This document shows, piece after piece, positions 18,995 through 27,571 of a stretch of DNA of 64,000 nucleotides. The DNA is from GCA-2706205 sp964215955 (GTDB lineage: Bacteria; Bdellovibrionota; Bacteriovoracia; Bacteriovoracales; Bacteriovoracaceae). Position 1 is the stretch's first letter; the number at the start of each line of letters is the position of its first letter. A program made the position numbers and the translations under genes. The stretch lies in contig CAXPDR010000018.1 in assembly GCA_964215955.1 (NCBI GenBank), forward strand, positions 310,001 through 374,000, in the 5' to 3' direction. Under the pieces are notes generated by a model that saw only the letters and a program-made list of their open reading frames with translations, made no database searches and was not told where the DNA came from.

Positions 18995-19800
18995 GATCAT
19001 CGGTACTTGGTTTAATCGCTGGAGTTTTTATTGTTTGTTATGCAGTATTACAAACAAGTGATAATGTTCATTCTTATTTAAACTTTCTATCGTTACTTAT
19101 AGTCTTTGGTGGAACTATTTCTGCTGCTATTATTACTCATGGTTTATCAAAACTATATGATATCTTCTTAATGTTTTTTAAAGCATTTCAAACTTCTAAG
19201 TATAATACAGTATCAATAATTAATGAGATAGTAGAGATATCAAAAAGACTACACGAAGGTGAAAGTATTGAATCTCTACAAGAGCTGAATACCCATCCTT
19301 ATATTAAAGATGGATTAAGACTAATCTATAATAAATTTTCAGATGAAAAAATAATTAATATCTCTCAAACGATGCTAAATGAGAGAGCCAACTATTATGA
19401 GGAATCAATTGATCAACTAGAAGTTCTTGCAAAATATCCACCAGCATTCGGGATGATGGGAACTATTATCGGTCTAATTGCTGTCCTTAAACAAATGGGA
19501 TTAGATAAGGGGATTGAGACTGTTGGTCCGAATATGGCCGTGGCATTAATCACAACATTATATGGTATTTTTATAGCAAATTATATTATTCATCCTATCA
19601 GTGACAATCTTTATTCAAGATCCCAAAAAGATCTAAAAGTCAGAAGAATTATCGCTGAAGGTATTTTATTAATTAATAAAAACGAAGACCCAGTATATGT
19701 AAGAGAAGTTCTACTTGGCTATTTATTACCAAATGAAAGAGCTGTCTTTGATAAAAAAAATGGACTTAAAAGTAAGAAAGCGGAGAAAATGGTAGCGTAA
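18991..19800 (+). CDS. motA: MotA-type stator subunit
   Basis: A 269-residue four-helix proton/sodium channel subunit. Helices lie at about 4-20, 30-50, 150-172 and 180-202. The large cytoplasmic loop (about 55-145) contains the charged region that contacts FliG in flagellar motors. The conserved segment KYPPAFGMMGTIIGLIAVL and the following VGPNMAVALITTLYG are MotA/TolQ/ExbB signatures, and the length favours MotA over ExbB. It starts with GTG at 18991 behind a strong GAGGT, overlaps the upstream TGA, and shares the TAATG junction with motB. No flagellar structural genes are in the window. Confidence 0.85.
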   Translation: MRSSVLGLIAGVFIVCYAVLQTSDNVHSYLNFLSLLIVFGGTISAAIITHGLSKLYDIFLMFFKAFQTSKYNTVSIINEIVEISKRLHEGESIESLQELNTHPYIKDGLRLIYNKFSDEKIINISQTMLNERANYYEESIDQLEVLAKYPPAFGMMGTIIGLIAVLKQMGLDKGIETVGPNMAVALITTLYGIFIANYIIHPISDNLYSRSQKDLKVRRIIAEGILLINKNEDPVYVREVLLGYLLPNERAVFDKKNGLKSKKAEKMVA

Positions 19801-20480
19801 TGGAAGCAACAAAACTAGAGTTTGATCATTCAAAAGAAACTGTAATTGTTCGTAAAGTATCACGTAGAAAAAACAAGAGCAGTGATGGTTGGGTCATGAG
19901 TTTTGCCGATGTGGTAACCGTACTCTTATGTTTTTTCATAATTTTTTATATGGTTGAAAAGCAATATAAGAAAAATACAGGTTTCGGTCCAAATTCTGGT
20001 ACTGTCCAAGAATTTAGGGCAAAGATGTCTACTCCAGAAGTCTTATCTTTAATCGAGTCAATGGAATTACTGCCTCAGGTTTCTGTTGTTAATAAATCTC
20101 AGTTTCTAGAAGTTCATTTTCCACCTGAAATGTTTTTTAAAAGTGGTAGCACTAAGTTAACCGATCAAGGTGTTGCTGTAATAAATAGAATCATCGCTCC
20201 TCTTACAAAAATAAAGGGTGGTTATATATTACAAATTCAAGGTTATACCGATTCTTCACCTGTTCGAGATATAAAAGGGAGATGGTGGAAGAATAATATG
20301 GAGCTTTCATTAGAACGTTCTTTAGAAGTTTATGACTATATGATTGCTAATGGTGTTGAGAAATCCATTTTAAGTGTCACCGGGTTTGGGGCGAATAAGC
20401 CATTAAATACTGATGATGCTAATATGCAAAGAAGAATAACGGTGAAGTTTGAGCCAATTTTAGAGGCAGGAACAAAGTGA
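19800..20480 (+). CDS. motB: MotB-type stator subunit with OmpA domain
   Basis: A 226-residue protein with a basic cytoplasmic N-terminus, one membrane helix (about 31-52) containing the ion-binding Asp in SFADVVTVLLCFF (Asp37), a plug-like segment (about 53-80), and a C-terminal OmpA-like peptidoglycan-binding domain (about 100-225; IQGYTDSSP, LSLERSLEVYDYM, GFGANKPL, NMQRRITVKF). It pairs with the MotA before it (TAATG overlap). The next gene overlaps its stop by 4 nt. Confidence 0.85.
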   Translation: MEATKLEFDHSKETVIVRKVSRRKNKSSDGWVMSFADVVTVLLCFFIIFYMVEKQYKKNTGFGPNSGTVQEFRAKMSTPEVLSLIESMELLPQVSVVNKSQFLEVHFPPEMFFKSGSTKLTDQGVAVINRIIAPLTKIKGGYILQIQGYTDSSPVRDIKGRWWKNNMELSLERSLEVYDYMIANGVEKSILSVTGFGANKPLNTDDANMQRRITVKFEPILEAGTK

Positions 20481-22324
20481 AATTTAAATTTTTAAACTAC
20501 ATTTTAATATTTAATTTATTGCTACCAGCAATGGCACAGGCCTATTTTTCTAAGGCACAAAGATCAGAACTTGAAAGAAAGATCTTTAAAACGGAACAGC
20601 ACTTAAAAAAATCCATCACTAAAGATTTAGAATTAGCTGTTGGTGTTAAAGAGATATTAGTTGATGTTGATATTGATGTTAATCGATATCAAGTTTATAA
20701 AGAAGTGGCTACTATAGATGAGAGTTGGAAGAAAATTGAAGAGATGCAACTACCAAGTTTATTTATCGATCAAAGTCAGCAGCGAGAATTAAAAGAAGTT
20801 AAAGAGATTGAAATTGAACATATCCTACCTCATATAAAGAGTATTAAACTCCTGATCTCATCTCCTTATGATATCGTTGATAAAGAAGCGATGAATAAGA
20901 AAATAAAAATGGTTTTGGCGTCAAATTACGACAAAGCAGACCAAGTTAAAATTGAAATTGAGTACGATAAATCACAGCAGTTATTAGTTGATAATAGAAA
21001 GAAAAGTTTAACTACTCCGCAATATATGAACGTTATAAATGACTTTAAGGGTGTCCTTAAAGAGTTTGGTCCATATGTTTTAGGTGGTATCGGTATCCTT
21101 TTTCTTGGTTTCTTAATGTTTCTATGGTTTTTTAAAAAATCAATGGGAGATATGGTTTCAGCAATTGATGACATCGAAGTAAAAGGTAACTTAACGGCCA
21201 GTATAGCTAGTGATGCTAATAAGAACTTACCAGCATTAGAGCAGCGAACTGATAGAATGTTATCTTCTGGTTCAGGCGGTAATATTTCATCATATATCGA
21301 GCTTCTTGAAAAAATAAGGTGTTTAGTAAAGAAGAATAAAGATTTAGTTGATGAAATGATTATATTGCACTTTAAGCTTGGTGAGGTTTCAAAGATTTTA
21401 GTCCTTTTAAATATTTTGGATAATAAAGAGAGAGAAGATATTTACAAAAAAATCCCTGCAAATCACTTAAAGGATTTAAAAGAATTTGTGGTAAATGATG
21501 GAGAGTATCTTTATCGAGACGAAGAAAAGCTCAATAATATAGCTCAAGAGATATTTAGAGTTATTAGCATTGCTATGGTTAAACCTGAAAGTTTTTATCA
21601 GATCTATCTTAAAAAAATAATTATTTCTCTTTCAGCTGTCGAAATTGCGAAAGTTATACGTGCTTGTACAAAAAGAGAACTTATGTACTTTTTAGAAAAT
21701 GTAGACGGAGTAAAATTAGCTTTTGTAACAGCCACCCAAGATTTATCCCATATTGAATTTAATAATGAAAAAGTTGAGCTTAGCAATGAGGAAGTTAAGA
21801 AGTTTGTGCATAAGCTTGCTAAATTTATCTACGTTAAAGATGCCATGGTTGAAGGTAATGGTAATGCAAATCTAATTCCTCATCTTAGTAGTGAGATGGA
21901 AGAAAAGTATATTAAATCAATGGGGATTAGCCCTGAGTTTAAGTTTAAAAACTTAATTGCTGATAATATTGAATTCGTTAACAAATATGTAAAAAAGTTA
22001 AGTTTTGAAGAGATTAATGATATTCTTGCTTTATTTAATGAAGAAGAACGAAAGCACTTTATTAGCGTCTTACCTGAGCTTGTAGGGGAAAGGTTAGTCA
22101 GTAGATCATTTGAGCCAAATGAAAATACATTTAAACTTAAGATAGATTTATACAATCAGCTAAAAGCGGAGCACCTAAAAACTAAAAAACAAAAAATTGA
22201 AGAAGTTAATAATCAATTGGAATATATTGAAGAAGAATATAAGAAAATTGAGCAAGATCCAAAGCTTGATGTCACTGATGAAAAGGTAGAGGATGAAAGT
22301 GATGCTGATGAAAAGGTGGCTTAG
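20477..22324 (+). CDS. FliF-like periplasmic domain fused to FliG-like cytoplasmic domains
   Basis: A 615-residue protein directly after motA-motB. Residues 1-22 form a signal peptide (LLLPAMAQA). Residues about 50-165 look like a ring-building motif: a beta-alpha-beta pattern with KEILVDVDIDVNRYQ, IKSIKLLISSPYDIVD and VKIEIEYD, as in the periplasmic region before the second membrane helix of FliF. A membrane helix lies at 199-219. Residues about 270-450 are helical with LGEVSKILVLLNIL, recalling FliG N/middle domains. Residues about 490-560 (VNKYVKKLSFEEINDILALF, then NEEERKHFISVLPELVGERL) follow the FliG C-domain pattern. The tail (570-615) is charged coiled coil. MotA works on FliG, so this is a plausible dedicated rotor. 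Homology is inferred by eye. Confidence 0.5.
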   Translation: MKFKFLNYILIFNLLLPAMAQAYFSKAQRSELERKIFKTEQHLKKSITKDLELAVGVKEILVDVDIDVNRYQVYKEVATIDESWKKIEEMQLPSLFIDQSQQRELKEVKEIEIEHILPHIKSIKLLISSPYDIVDKEAMNKKIKMVLASNYDKADQVKIEIEYDKSQQLLVDNRKKSLTTPQYMNVINDFKGVLKEFGPYVLGGIGILFLGFLMFLWFFKKSMGDMVSAIDDIEVKGNLTASIASDANKNLPALEQRTDRMLSSGSGGNISSYIELLEKIRCLVKKNKDLVDEMIILHFKLGEVSKILVLLNILDNKEREDIYKKIPANHLKDLKEFVVNDGEYLYRDEEKLNNIAQEIFRVISIAMVKPESFYQIYLKKIIISLSAVEIAKVIRACTKRELMYFLENVDGVKLAFVTATQDLSHIEFNNEKVELSNEEVKKFVHKLAKFIYVKDAMVEGNGNANLIPHLSSEMEEKYIKSMGISPEFKFKNLIADNIEFVNKYVKKLSFEEINDILALFNEEERKHFISVLPELVGERLVSRSFEPNENTFKLKIDLYNQLKAEHLKTKKQKIEEVNNQLEYIEEEYKKIEQDPKLDVTDEKVEDESDADEKVA

Positions 22325-22910
22325 TTTAGCGTTAATGGTATTCACATTTTGTGTCCATGCTAATGAAAATAAGACATTTGTATTTAATAAGGAAAGAAAT
22401 CTCTTTCACATTTCAACAAGCTTACAGGCCCATACAAGTACTATTTCAAGTCAAGAGTCTAGTTCTAGTCAGGAAGTTGAAAACGACTTCAGCATAATAA
22501 GTCAAATTGTAACTGGAGAGTATTTTATAAATGATATGTTCAGTTTTGTTGGAAGCTATTATTTCGCGCTTGTGCTAGATATAGATGCTGAGATTCAGGG
22601 CCTTGACCTTGGAATACAATATTATCCTTTTGAAAATGGAACCAGCAAACAAATTGATTTTCTTGGAAGTCAAATTCATACTTCTCCTTTGTGGTCACCT
22701 TATTTGTACTTAGGTGCCAGTACAAGAGATTATCAATTTTCAACTGTAAACTTAAAGTTTCAAGGAATAGAAGTCCAAGTAGGAACCTATTATCATTTTA
22801 AGGATAACTACTTTTTAAAAAGTAATATTTTCATTCAACAACACTCTAACAATAATGTTAGAGATCTATCTACTGTAGGTGGATCTATCGGGTTAGGAAT
22901 GAAGTTTTAA
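22293..22910 (+). CDS. Small outer-membrane beta-barrel protein
   Basis: About 205 residues with a signal peptide (WLSLALMVFTFCVHA) and alternating amphipathic strands ending in a C-terminal Phe (GGSIGLGMKF), the usual BAM signal. A strand-turn pattern is seen at VGSYYFALVLDIDAEIQGL and WSPYLYLGASTRDYQF. It fits an OmpW/OmpA-like eight-stranded barrel. The start is uncertain: ATG codons at 22293, 22302 and 22308 are all in frame; 22293 has AAGG 6 nt upstream. It overlaps the FliF/FliG-like gene by 32 nt and so belongs to the stator operon. A role as outer-membrane partner is inferred. Confidence 0.6.
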   Translation: MKVMLMKRWLSLALMVFTFCVHANENKTFVFNKERNLFHISTSLQAHTSTISSQESSSSQEVENDFSIISQIVTGEYFINDMFSFVGSYYFALVLDIDAEIQGLDLGIQYYPFENGTSKQIDFLGSQIHTSPLWSPYLYLGASTRDYQFSTVNLKFQGIEVQVGTYYHFKDNYFLKSNIFIQQHSNNNVRDLSTVGGSIGLGMKF

Positions 22911-23086
22911 CTTCTGGGACAGTATTCTTCCAGTTCAACACATGTTCTAGAGTAAAAAATAGTTGTCCACCAAGTTTCTGTCAATTTAGAATTTATAGCA
23001 AATTGAGAATTAGGGCACATTGTTTTAACCATGCTTCCTAGGTATCTATCTGTGTTAGTCTTGGCATTTGAGAAAAATAAAATTTA
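22907..23086 (-). pseudogene. Possible 3' remnant of a Cys-containing gene
   Basis: On the minus strand an open stretch of about 58 codons ends with TAA at 22907-22909, overlapping the end of the barrel gene. It reads like protein (KTNTDRYLGSMVKTMCPN, then TWWTTIFYSRTCVELEEYC), with three Cys. It is preceded by an in-frame stop, and ATG codons occur only inside it. It may be the tail of a decayed secreted protein gene or a small ORF. Support is weak. The next stretch, 23087-23282, holds nothing I recognise. Confidence 0.25.
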
Positions 23087-23282
23087 TCCTTTACAGTAAG
23101 CAGTTAATAATTAACCAAAAACCAATAAAAAAATCCAACCTGTACCTACAATTTTATTTGAACTCATTTATAATGCCATTGTTAGGATTTGTTTAACTTT
23201 AGGCCCATCAATATCTTGGTTTTTTCCAATGTTTACTAGAGCATCGTTTCTCAATTAAACTCTGGATATAATTTTGTCATAA

Positions 23283-23658
23283 AGTATAGGTGAGTTTACT
23301 CAATTTGAAATTGCGATGGGTCTTCAAAAGAAAAGAGAGACTTATATATCTGTGAACGATGATTTGATCAAATTTAAACATGATGAACAAATCGATAGAG
23401 AAAAAGCCTCAGAAAGTTCTGAAAATAAAATTGCATTTTCAGAGTTAGGTTATGGAATTTTTTTTCGATGGATCTCTAACGAGATATTCCTTCAATGTAA
23501 GCATTGACAAAGAGCTTGATGAATCGGATTTTACAAAGTCATTTGCTGGTGGCGGGTTAAAATTTAATCTAGACGATAAGCATTCCTTTGAGTCGAGTTC
23601 AGTTTTAGATGCTGGCTTTCCTTTTCAAATAAAGCTTCCATCTATTTATGGCCTCTAA
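23283..23658 (+). pseudogene. Frameshifted outer-membrane barrel remnant (T8 tract)
   Basis: Two overlapping frames join at a run of eight T (23458-23465). The first frame opens after a stop at 23280-23282 and reads GEFTQFEIAMGLQKKRETYI, then continues to LGYGIFFRW and soon stops at 23505-23507. The other frame reads FFDGSLTRYSFNVSIDKELD onward to the stop at 23656-23658. Removing one T joins LGYGIFF to DGSLTRYSF, which is a typical beta-strand pair. No signal peptide is left, so the 5' part is missing. The upstream barrel gene (22293-22910) is a possible relative. Confidence 0.5.
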
Positions 23659-23701
23659 CTTGCTCCATTATAGAGTAAGGATGAAAAGAGAGGGTCAAAT
23701 T

Positions 23702-24295
23702 ATGCGTAATTACAGTAGCTTATTGATTATTATGGGTTTATGCTGGCTAAATATTGGTCAGGCTGAGTTAAAAAAAGACAATTGTTTACATAAAAGAAAC
23801 AAGATTTGTCATTCAATTATCAAGCTTAATGATCGTATAGATCATAAGGAAGCTTATAAATTATCTAATGTATTTTCCAAAGTATCTAAAATATATAAAT
23901 TAGATCCGAAGCTTCTAGTTTCCATTGCTTTTCAAGAAAGCTCATTTAATGGAAGTGCTGTAAGAAAAGTAAGTGGGTTGGTATTTGACGAAGAAAAAGG
24001 GGAGTATAAAAAACTATCCGTTGGTGCTGACTTTTGTATGATGCAAATTCATATGAGTAATATTAAAAAAATGAAGTTAGATGTAAATAGACTTTTAACT
24101 GATAAAGCTTATTGTATTGAAGCTGGTGCAAAAATATTATCTCGTTATAAAAAACAACATAGTAAAACAGATAAGAGTTGGTGGACATATTATAATGCGA
24201 AAACAAAAGCAAAAAGAGATATTTACTTTAATAAAGTGGTAAAGCATTTAGATAATATTCAGATAACGAAAAATAGAGAAATTGCCTCTCAATAA
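23702..24295 (+). CDS. SLT-family lytic transglycosylase
   Basis: A 197-residue secreted enzyme. The start at 23702 is preferred because it has a GAGAGGG Shine-Dalgarno and opens a signal peptide (LLIIMGLCWLNIGQA); the frame extends further upstream. The SLT/lysozyme-like domain spans about 55-190. The catalytic Glu is in AFQESSFNGSAVR (Glu79), followed by GADFCMMQIH (the usual GxMQI-type motif) and WWTYYNAK near the end. It should cleave peptidoglycan glycan strands in the periplasm. It stands alone and ends in a strong terminator. A role in local wall remodelling is general to the family. Confidence 0.82.
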   Translation: MRNYSSLLIIMGLCWLNIGQAELKKDNCLHKRNKICHSIIKLNDRIDHKEAYKLSNVFSKVSKIYKLDPKLLVSIAFQESSFNGSAVRKVSGLVFDEEKGEYKKLSVGADFCMMQIHMSNIKKMKLDVNRLLTDKAYCIEAGAKILSRYKKQHSKTDKSWWTYYNAKTKAKRDIYFNKVVKHLDNIQITKNREIASQ

Positions 24296-24345
24296 AGATT
24301 GCAATTGATTCTGCGCTCCGTTCGATTATTCAATTCTTTAATAAG

Positions 24346-24375
24346 AAAAGTAGCCCTAGTTATAGGGCTACTTTT
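24346..24375. terminator. Bidirectional Rho-independent terminator
   Basis: Stem AGTAGCCCTA / TAGGGCTACT with a GTTA loop, flanked by A4 on the left and T4 on the right, so it works on both strands. It separates the transglycosylase gene from the convergent gene at 24425. Confidence 0.85.
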
Positions 24376-24424
24376 ATATTCCTAGCTTATTAATTTTTAA
24401 AGTCTGTGTCTTGATATACAGTAA

Positions 24425-25060
24425 TTACTCTATGCGCTCAAGTTCAGTTTCTACATCAATATTATATCGACCTGTACAGCTTTTTGATTCTGGAGATTCA
24501 CCACGCAATCTACATCCAGCTGTAATGTTTATACAAACTGCACTATAATGATCATCAGAGTTAAAGTAGCTTCGACATGCTTTTTTAATTTTATTAATTT
24601 CTAAATTAGGATCTAAATCTCTTCCGTTTATTAAGACTTTTCCACCAGATTCAACTGAAAATGTACATTTTTTTGGTAACTTTACTTCTACTTCTCTTTC
24701 TACAAATTCCCATTTGTCATCAAGACAAAATAAAGAATTTCTGTATCCTTTTTGTGGATCTCCACTAAAAATGGCCCTTCTGTTTGTGATAATTTCTAAG
24801 TTTAATTGACTTTGTGAACATTCTTTTACGTTTACAATTAAGCTTTTTTCAAAAATATTTGAGCAATTAAAGACCTTTCCTCTTGTTTGAAACCTGATGC
24901 TTTTCTCACCCTTTCTGTTGGTGAAATCCTCAAGTTCACTCATTGTATATGAGTCATAAGCCATGACTCCTTCTTTGAAGAGATCAGGACTAGGTTGTGC
25001 CCATAAGGATGTCGAGATTAAGCTAAAAAAGGTTAGTCCAATTAGTATTAGTTTTTTCAT
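24425..25060 (-). CDS. Secreted Cys-containing protein of unknown function
   Basis: A 211-residue protein with a clear signal peptide (LIGLTFFSLISTSLWA, cleavage near residue 21 at AQ). The mature part has about nine Cys, consistent with disulfides in the periplasm or outside. It is mixed beta in character, without a motif I can name. A 30-nt gap separates it from a repeat protein upstream on the same strand, so the two are probably co-transcribed. The ATG has AGGAGAT a few bases upstream. Confidence 0.6.
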   Translation of the reverse strand: MKKLILIGLTFFSLISTSLWAQPSPDLFKEGVMAYDSYTMSELEDFTNRKGEKSIRFQTRGKVFNCSNIFEKSLIVNVKECSQSQLNLEIITNRRAIFSGDPQKGYRNSLFCLDDKWEFVEREVEVKLPKKCTFSVESGGKVLINGRDLDPNLEINKIKKACRSYFNSDDHYSAVCINITAGCRLRGESPESKSCTGRYNIDVETELERIE

Positions 25061-25090
25061 AATTTATCTCCTTTAGTTGTTATTTTAGTT

Positions 25091-25477
25091 TTATTGACAG
25101 TTATTTGGATGAATTGACATTAGTGGACCATCATAACCTTCAACTACTGGATAACAAAGAAGCCTACCACCCTCAGAAATGTCCCATTTCGCTTGGATTG
25201 GACCACAATGCTCAGGATCGATTGAGACTGTTGGCCCATCGTAATTATCAATAATAGCATAACAAGCAATTCTATTGGACTGACCGACATCCCATTTGGC
25301 TTTTATTGGTCCACAATAACTTGGGTCTATTGAAAGCATCTGAGCATCATCTTTTCCAATATCAGGGTAGCAAAGGATTTCGTTAGAGACAGATACCCCC
25401 CACTTTCCTTTTATATCTGCACTAGTACTCGCTAGTGAAATTGTCATCAAAATCAGTCCTATTAATAAATTTTTCAA
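25091..25477 (-). CDS. Small secreted protein of three 36-residue Cys repeats
   Basis: A 128-residue protein: a signal peptide (LLIGLILMTISLASTSA) then three tandem 36-residue units. Each begins KxKW-D/G-V, contains a RxxCY strand and ends with SIDPxxCGPI. The units begin GKWGVSVSNEILCYP, AKWDVGQSNRIACYA and AKWDISEGGRLLCYP; the last lacks the GPI tail. Two Cys per unit could form one disulfide each. I do not recognise the family. It is upstream of and co-directional with the gene at 24425, and has an AAGGAGAT ribosome-binding site. Confidence 0.6.
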   Translation of the reverse strand: MKNLLIGLILMTISLASTSADIKGKWGVSVSNEILCYPDIGKDDAQMLSIDPSYCGPIKAKWDVGQSNRIACYAIIDNYDGPTVSIDPEHCGPIQAKWDISEGGRLLCYPVVEGYDGPLMSIHPNNCQ

Positions 25478-25630
25478 AAAATATCTCCTTTTTAATTAAG
25501 TAATGTTCTTAAATCTTTTTTCTTAAATTTTGGCAGATTTTATGATCAGGTGATGATTAATTGAAAAATAGAGTAAGGATTATATGTAAAAAGAATTGAC
25601 GATAATTCTAAGTCTCTGAAAATATAAGAA

Positions 25631-25648
25631 GGCCCAGATTAATGGGCC
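25631..25648 (-). terminator. Terminator of the small basic protein gene
   Basis: GGCCCA (25631-25636) and TGGGCC (25643-25648) form a hairpin 5 nt past the stop of the minus-strand gene at 25654. Reading on the minus strand a T-rich TTCTTATATTTT follows. Confidence 0.65.
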
Positions 25649-25653
25649 ATAAA

Positions 25654-25938
25654 TTAACATCCTCGATACATTCGTCTTAATTTTTTCTGGTTACTATACC
25701 TAGGGTCTTTTGAGTTAGTTCCTTTTAATTTAAAAACTTTATTTTTAAAAATTTTTCTTTTCTTATATTTTTTATTTTTATAAAGCCGTCGTTGTCTTCG
25801 CGTTTTAGATTTATGATCTTCTAATTCATCAGAAATTGAAATGAAGCTTTGTTGTATATTTCGTGTTCTTCTTAATAAATTTAGATCAATTAGAATAAAA
25901 CTAAAAACACTAAGACTTAGGGTAATAAGTCCTTTCAT
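25654..25938 (-). CDS. Small, highly basic membrane-anchored or secreted protein
   Basis: A 94-residue protein with an N-terminal hydrophobic segment (LITLSLSVFSFILI) that may be a signal anchor, then a strongly basic region rich in Lys/Arg (for example RRQRRLYKNKKYKKRKIFKN). It ends in MYRGC. No family is recognised. A ribosome-binding site and a terminator right after the stop support a real gene. The dyad at 26058-26081 lies upstream. Confidence 0.45.
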   Translation of the reverse strand: MKGLITLSLSVFSFILIDLNLLRRTRNIQQSFISISDELEDHKSKTRRQRRLYKNKKYKKRKIFKNKVFKLKGTNSKDPRYSNQKKLRRMYRGC

Positions 25939-26057
25939 GAATACCTCTACAGTAAAAAATGGATAATGATTGAAAATTAAATGTAGAGTGAAATATTCAT
26001 GATAATCACCTCGTGCTTAGCTAAAAGATTTTGAAATTAAGAAATATAGGTTTTGTG

Positions 26058-26081
26058 ATTATCTATTCATGATTAGATAAT
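26058..26081. promoter_or_regulatory. Operator-like dyad
   Basis: A perfect 8-bp inverted repeat, ATTATCTA (26058-26065) and TAGATAAT (26074-26081), with an 8-nt spacer. It lies in the gap upstream of the small basic protein gene. It could be a regulator site or a chance A/T palindrome. Confidence 0.25.
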
Positions 26082-26154
26082 TATAACACGGTTTAGTGAG
26101 GGACTCAATTACTTTATCTAAATAGGATGATTGCTCATTTTCAAGCTATCCAAC

Positions 26155-27462
26155 TCATTTTACTCGATTAAAAATAAGTTTTTTTCCTTGATAAAACTCA
26201 AATGAATTTGCATCTGAGTCAAAAATAATTTTTATGCTGGCTTTACTAAATTCAAATTCCGTATTTGAAATTGCTAAAAGAGGAAAAGATCCTTGTTTGT
26301 CAGCCTGTCCATAAAGCTGACTTCCTTTATTAAAAATTTTTATTCCTAAAGGAAAGTCTTTAGATTTAAAGTATCCATTATATTTTTTTAAAATGGATTC
26401 CTCTACAGCTATACCAGCTTTTTCTTTTGGAAAACTTTTTGGGTCTTCAAAGTAGCTTGAAAGCATTGCAAGAGAAATATCGTTGGTATCTAAGTTTGCA
26501 GCATTAACTATTTGAACGAATACTAGGTCAGATTCTGGAAAGTAAGCTGCAATTGATCTAAAGCCATCGATTCCACCAGTATGCCCATAGCCAATATTTT
26601 TATTAAAGGGTAGTTCAAAAAGTGCATGTCCATAACCATCAACCATTTTTTTCATGAGATCTAAGGATTCTTTGTTCACTAACTTATTTGAAAATAAAGC
26701 TTTAAAAAATTTGGCCACATCTAAGGTCGTGGCTGCAATTGCACCTGCACCAAGGGGTACGGTTTGATGAGTATTAGAGGCTGGAATCCATTTCTCCTCG
26801 AAAAAATAACTAAGTACTTCATTTGGTTTTGAATCAGTTGCATTATAAACGTAAGTATTTCTAAGATTTAATGGCTTAGTTATATATTTACTCAAAAGCT
26901 CTTGATAACTTAGCCCAGATATTTTTTGAGCAATATAGGTTAGAAGAATATATCCAGTATTTGAGTACTTATGTTTTTGATTGGGTTCAAACTCAAAACC
27001 TGCTTTTATAATTCTTTGAACTTGATTTTTTTCATTCGTCGGTTTTTCGTTAATTGCATAATAATCTTTTGCTGCAGTAAAGTTTTTTAAACCTGAACGG
27101 TGTAGAATTAATTGCTCAATGGTTATTTTATTAGCATTAGGTATATTTGGGTAAAACTTTGAGAGTTTGTCTTGATAACTCAATAATTTATTTTCAACAA
27201 GTTTTGCAATGATGACGGTAGTATAAGTCTTAGAAATGGATCCGATCCTATAAATAGGAGCCTTGGGTTGCTCTTCAAAACCATAATTTTTAGAGTATTC
27301 AACTTGTCCATTGCTAAATAAAAGAACTGATCCCATGGCCGTTTTATTTTTACCTAATTTATTAAGATATTCATCAAGGCTTTTATACTTAGATTCCTGA
27401 TGTTTGGTATTAGTGCATGCTGTAAAAATAATAAAGATTAAAAGAAAGTGAAAACTTCTCAT
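26155..27462 (-). CDS. Serine hydrolase lipoprotein, class C beta-lactamase / PBP4* family
   Basis: A 435-residue lipoprotein (lipobox FTAC, Cys16). The serine beta-lactamase fold is complete: SxxK in GSISKTYT (Ser75, Lys78), YxN in HKYSNTGY (Tyr166, Asn168), and an HTG variant of the KTG box in GYGHTGGIDGF near 295. The C-terminal 90 residues form a lipocalin-like or beta domain often seen in this family. Members include D-aminopeptidases, esterases and carboxypeptidases rather than true beta-lactamases. The upstream region has no partner gene. The substrate is not predictable. Confidence 0.82.
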   Translation of the reverse strand: MRSFHFLLIFIIFTACTNTKHQESKYKSLDEYLNKLGKNKTAMGSVLLFSNGQVEYSKNYGFEEQPKAPIYRIGSISKTYTTVIIAKLVENKLLSYQDKLSKFYPNIPNANKITIEQLILHRSGLKNFTAAKDYYAINEKPTNEKNQVQRIIKAGFEFEPNQKHKYSNTGYILLTYIAQKISGLSYQELLSKYITKPLNLRNTYVYNATDSKPNEVLSYFFEEKWIPASNTHQTVPLGAGAIAATTLDVAKFFKALFSNKLVNKESLDLMKKMVDGYGHALFELPFNKNIGYGHTGGIDGFRSIAAYFPESDLVFVQIVNAANLDTNDISLAMLSSYFEDPKSFPKEKAGIAVEESILKKYNGYFKSKDFPLGIKIFNKGSQLYGQADKQGSFPLLAISNTEFEFSKASIKIIFDSDANSFEFYQGKKLIFNRVK

Positions 27463-27571
27463 AAATTAGTTCCTAGTTAAAAATTTGCGGTTTTTCTTAT
27501 CAAGATTATCTAGCTGCGGCCATAAGCTATGAATGATTAACTAACTCATTGCGTCAAAAGATCGAAAGGAC

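Noticed and set aside
23316..23507. Independent 63-codon gene
   Set aside because: It is the first half of the frameshifted barrel remnant and stops just after the T8 tract.
26155..27462. True beta-lactamase conferring resistance
   Set aside because: The HTG box, lipoprotein anchor and C-terminal extra domain fit the broader serine hydrolase family instead.
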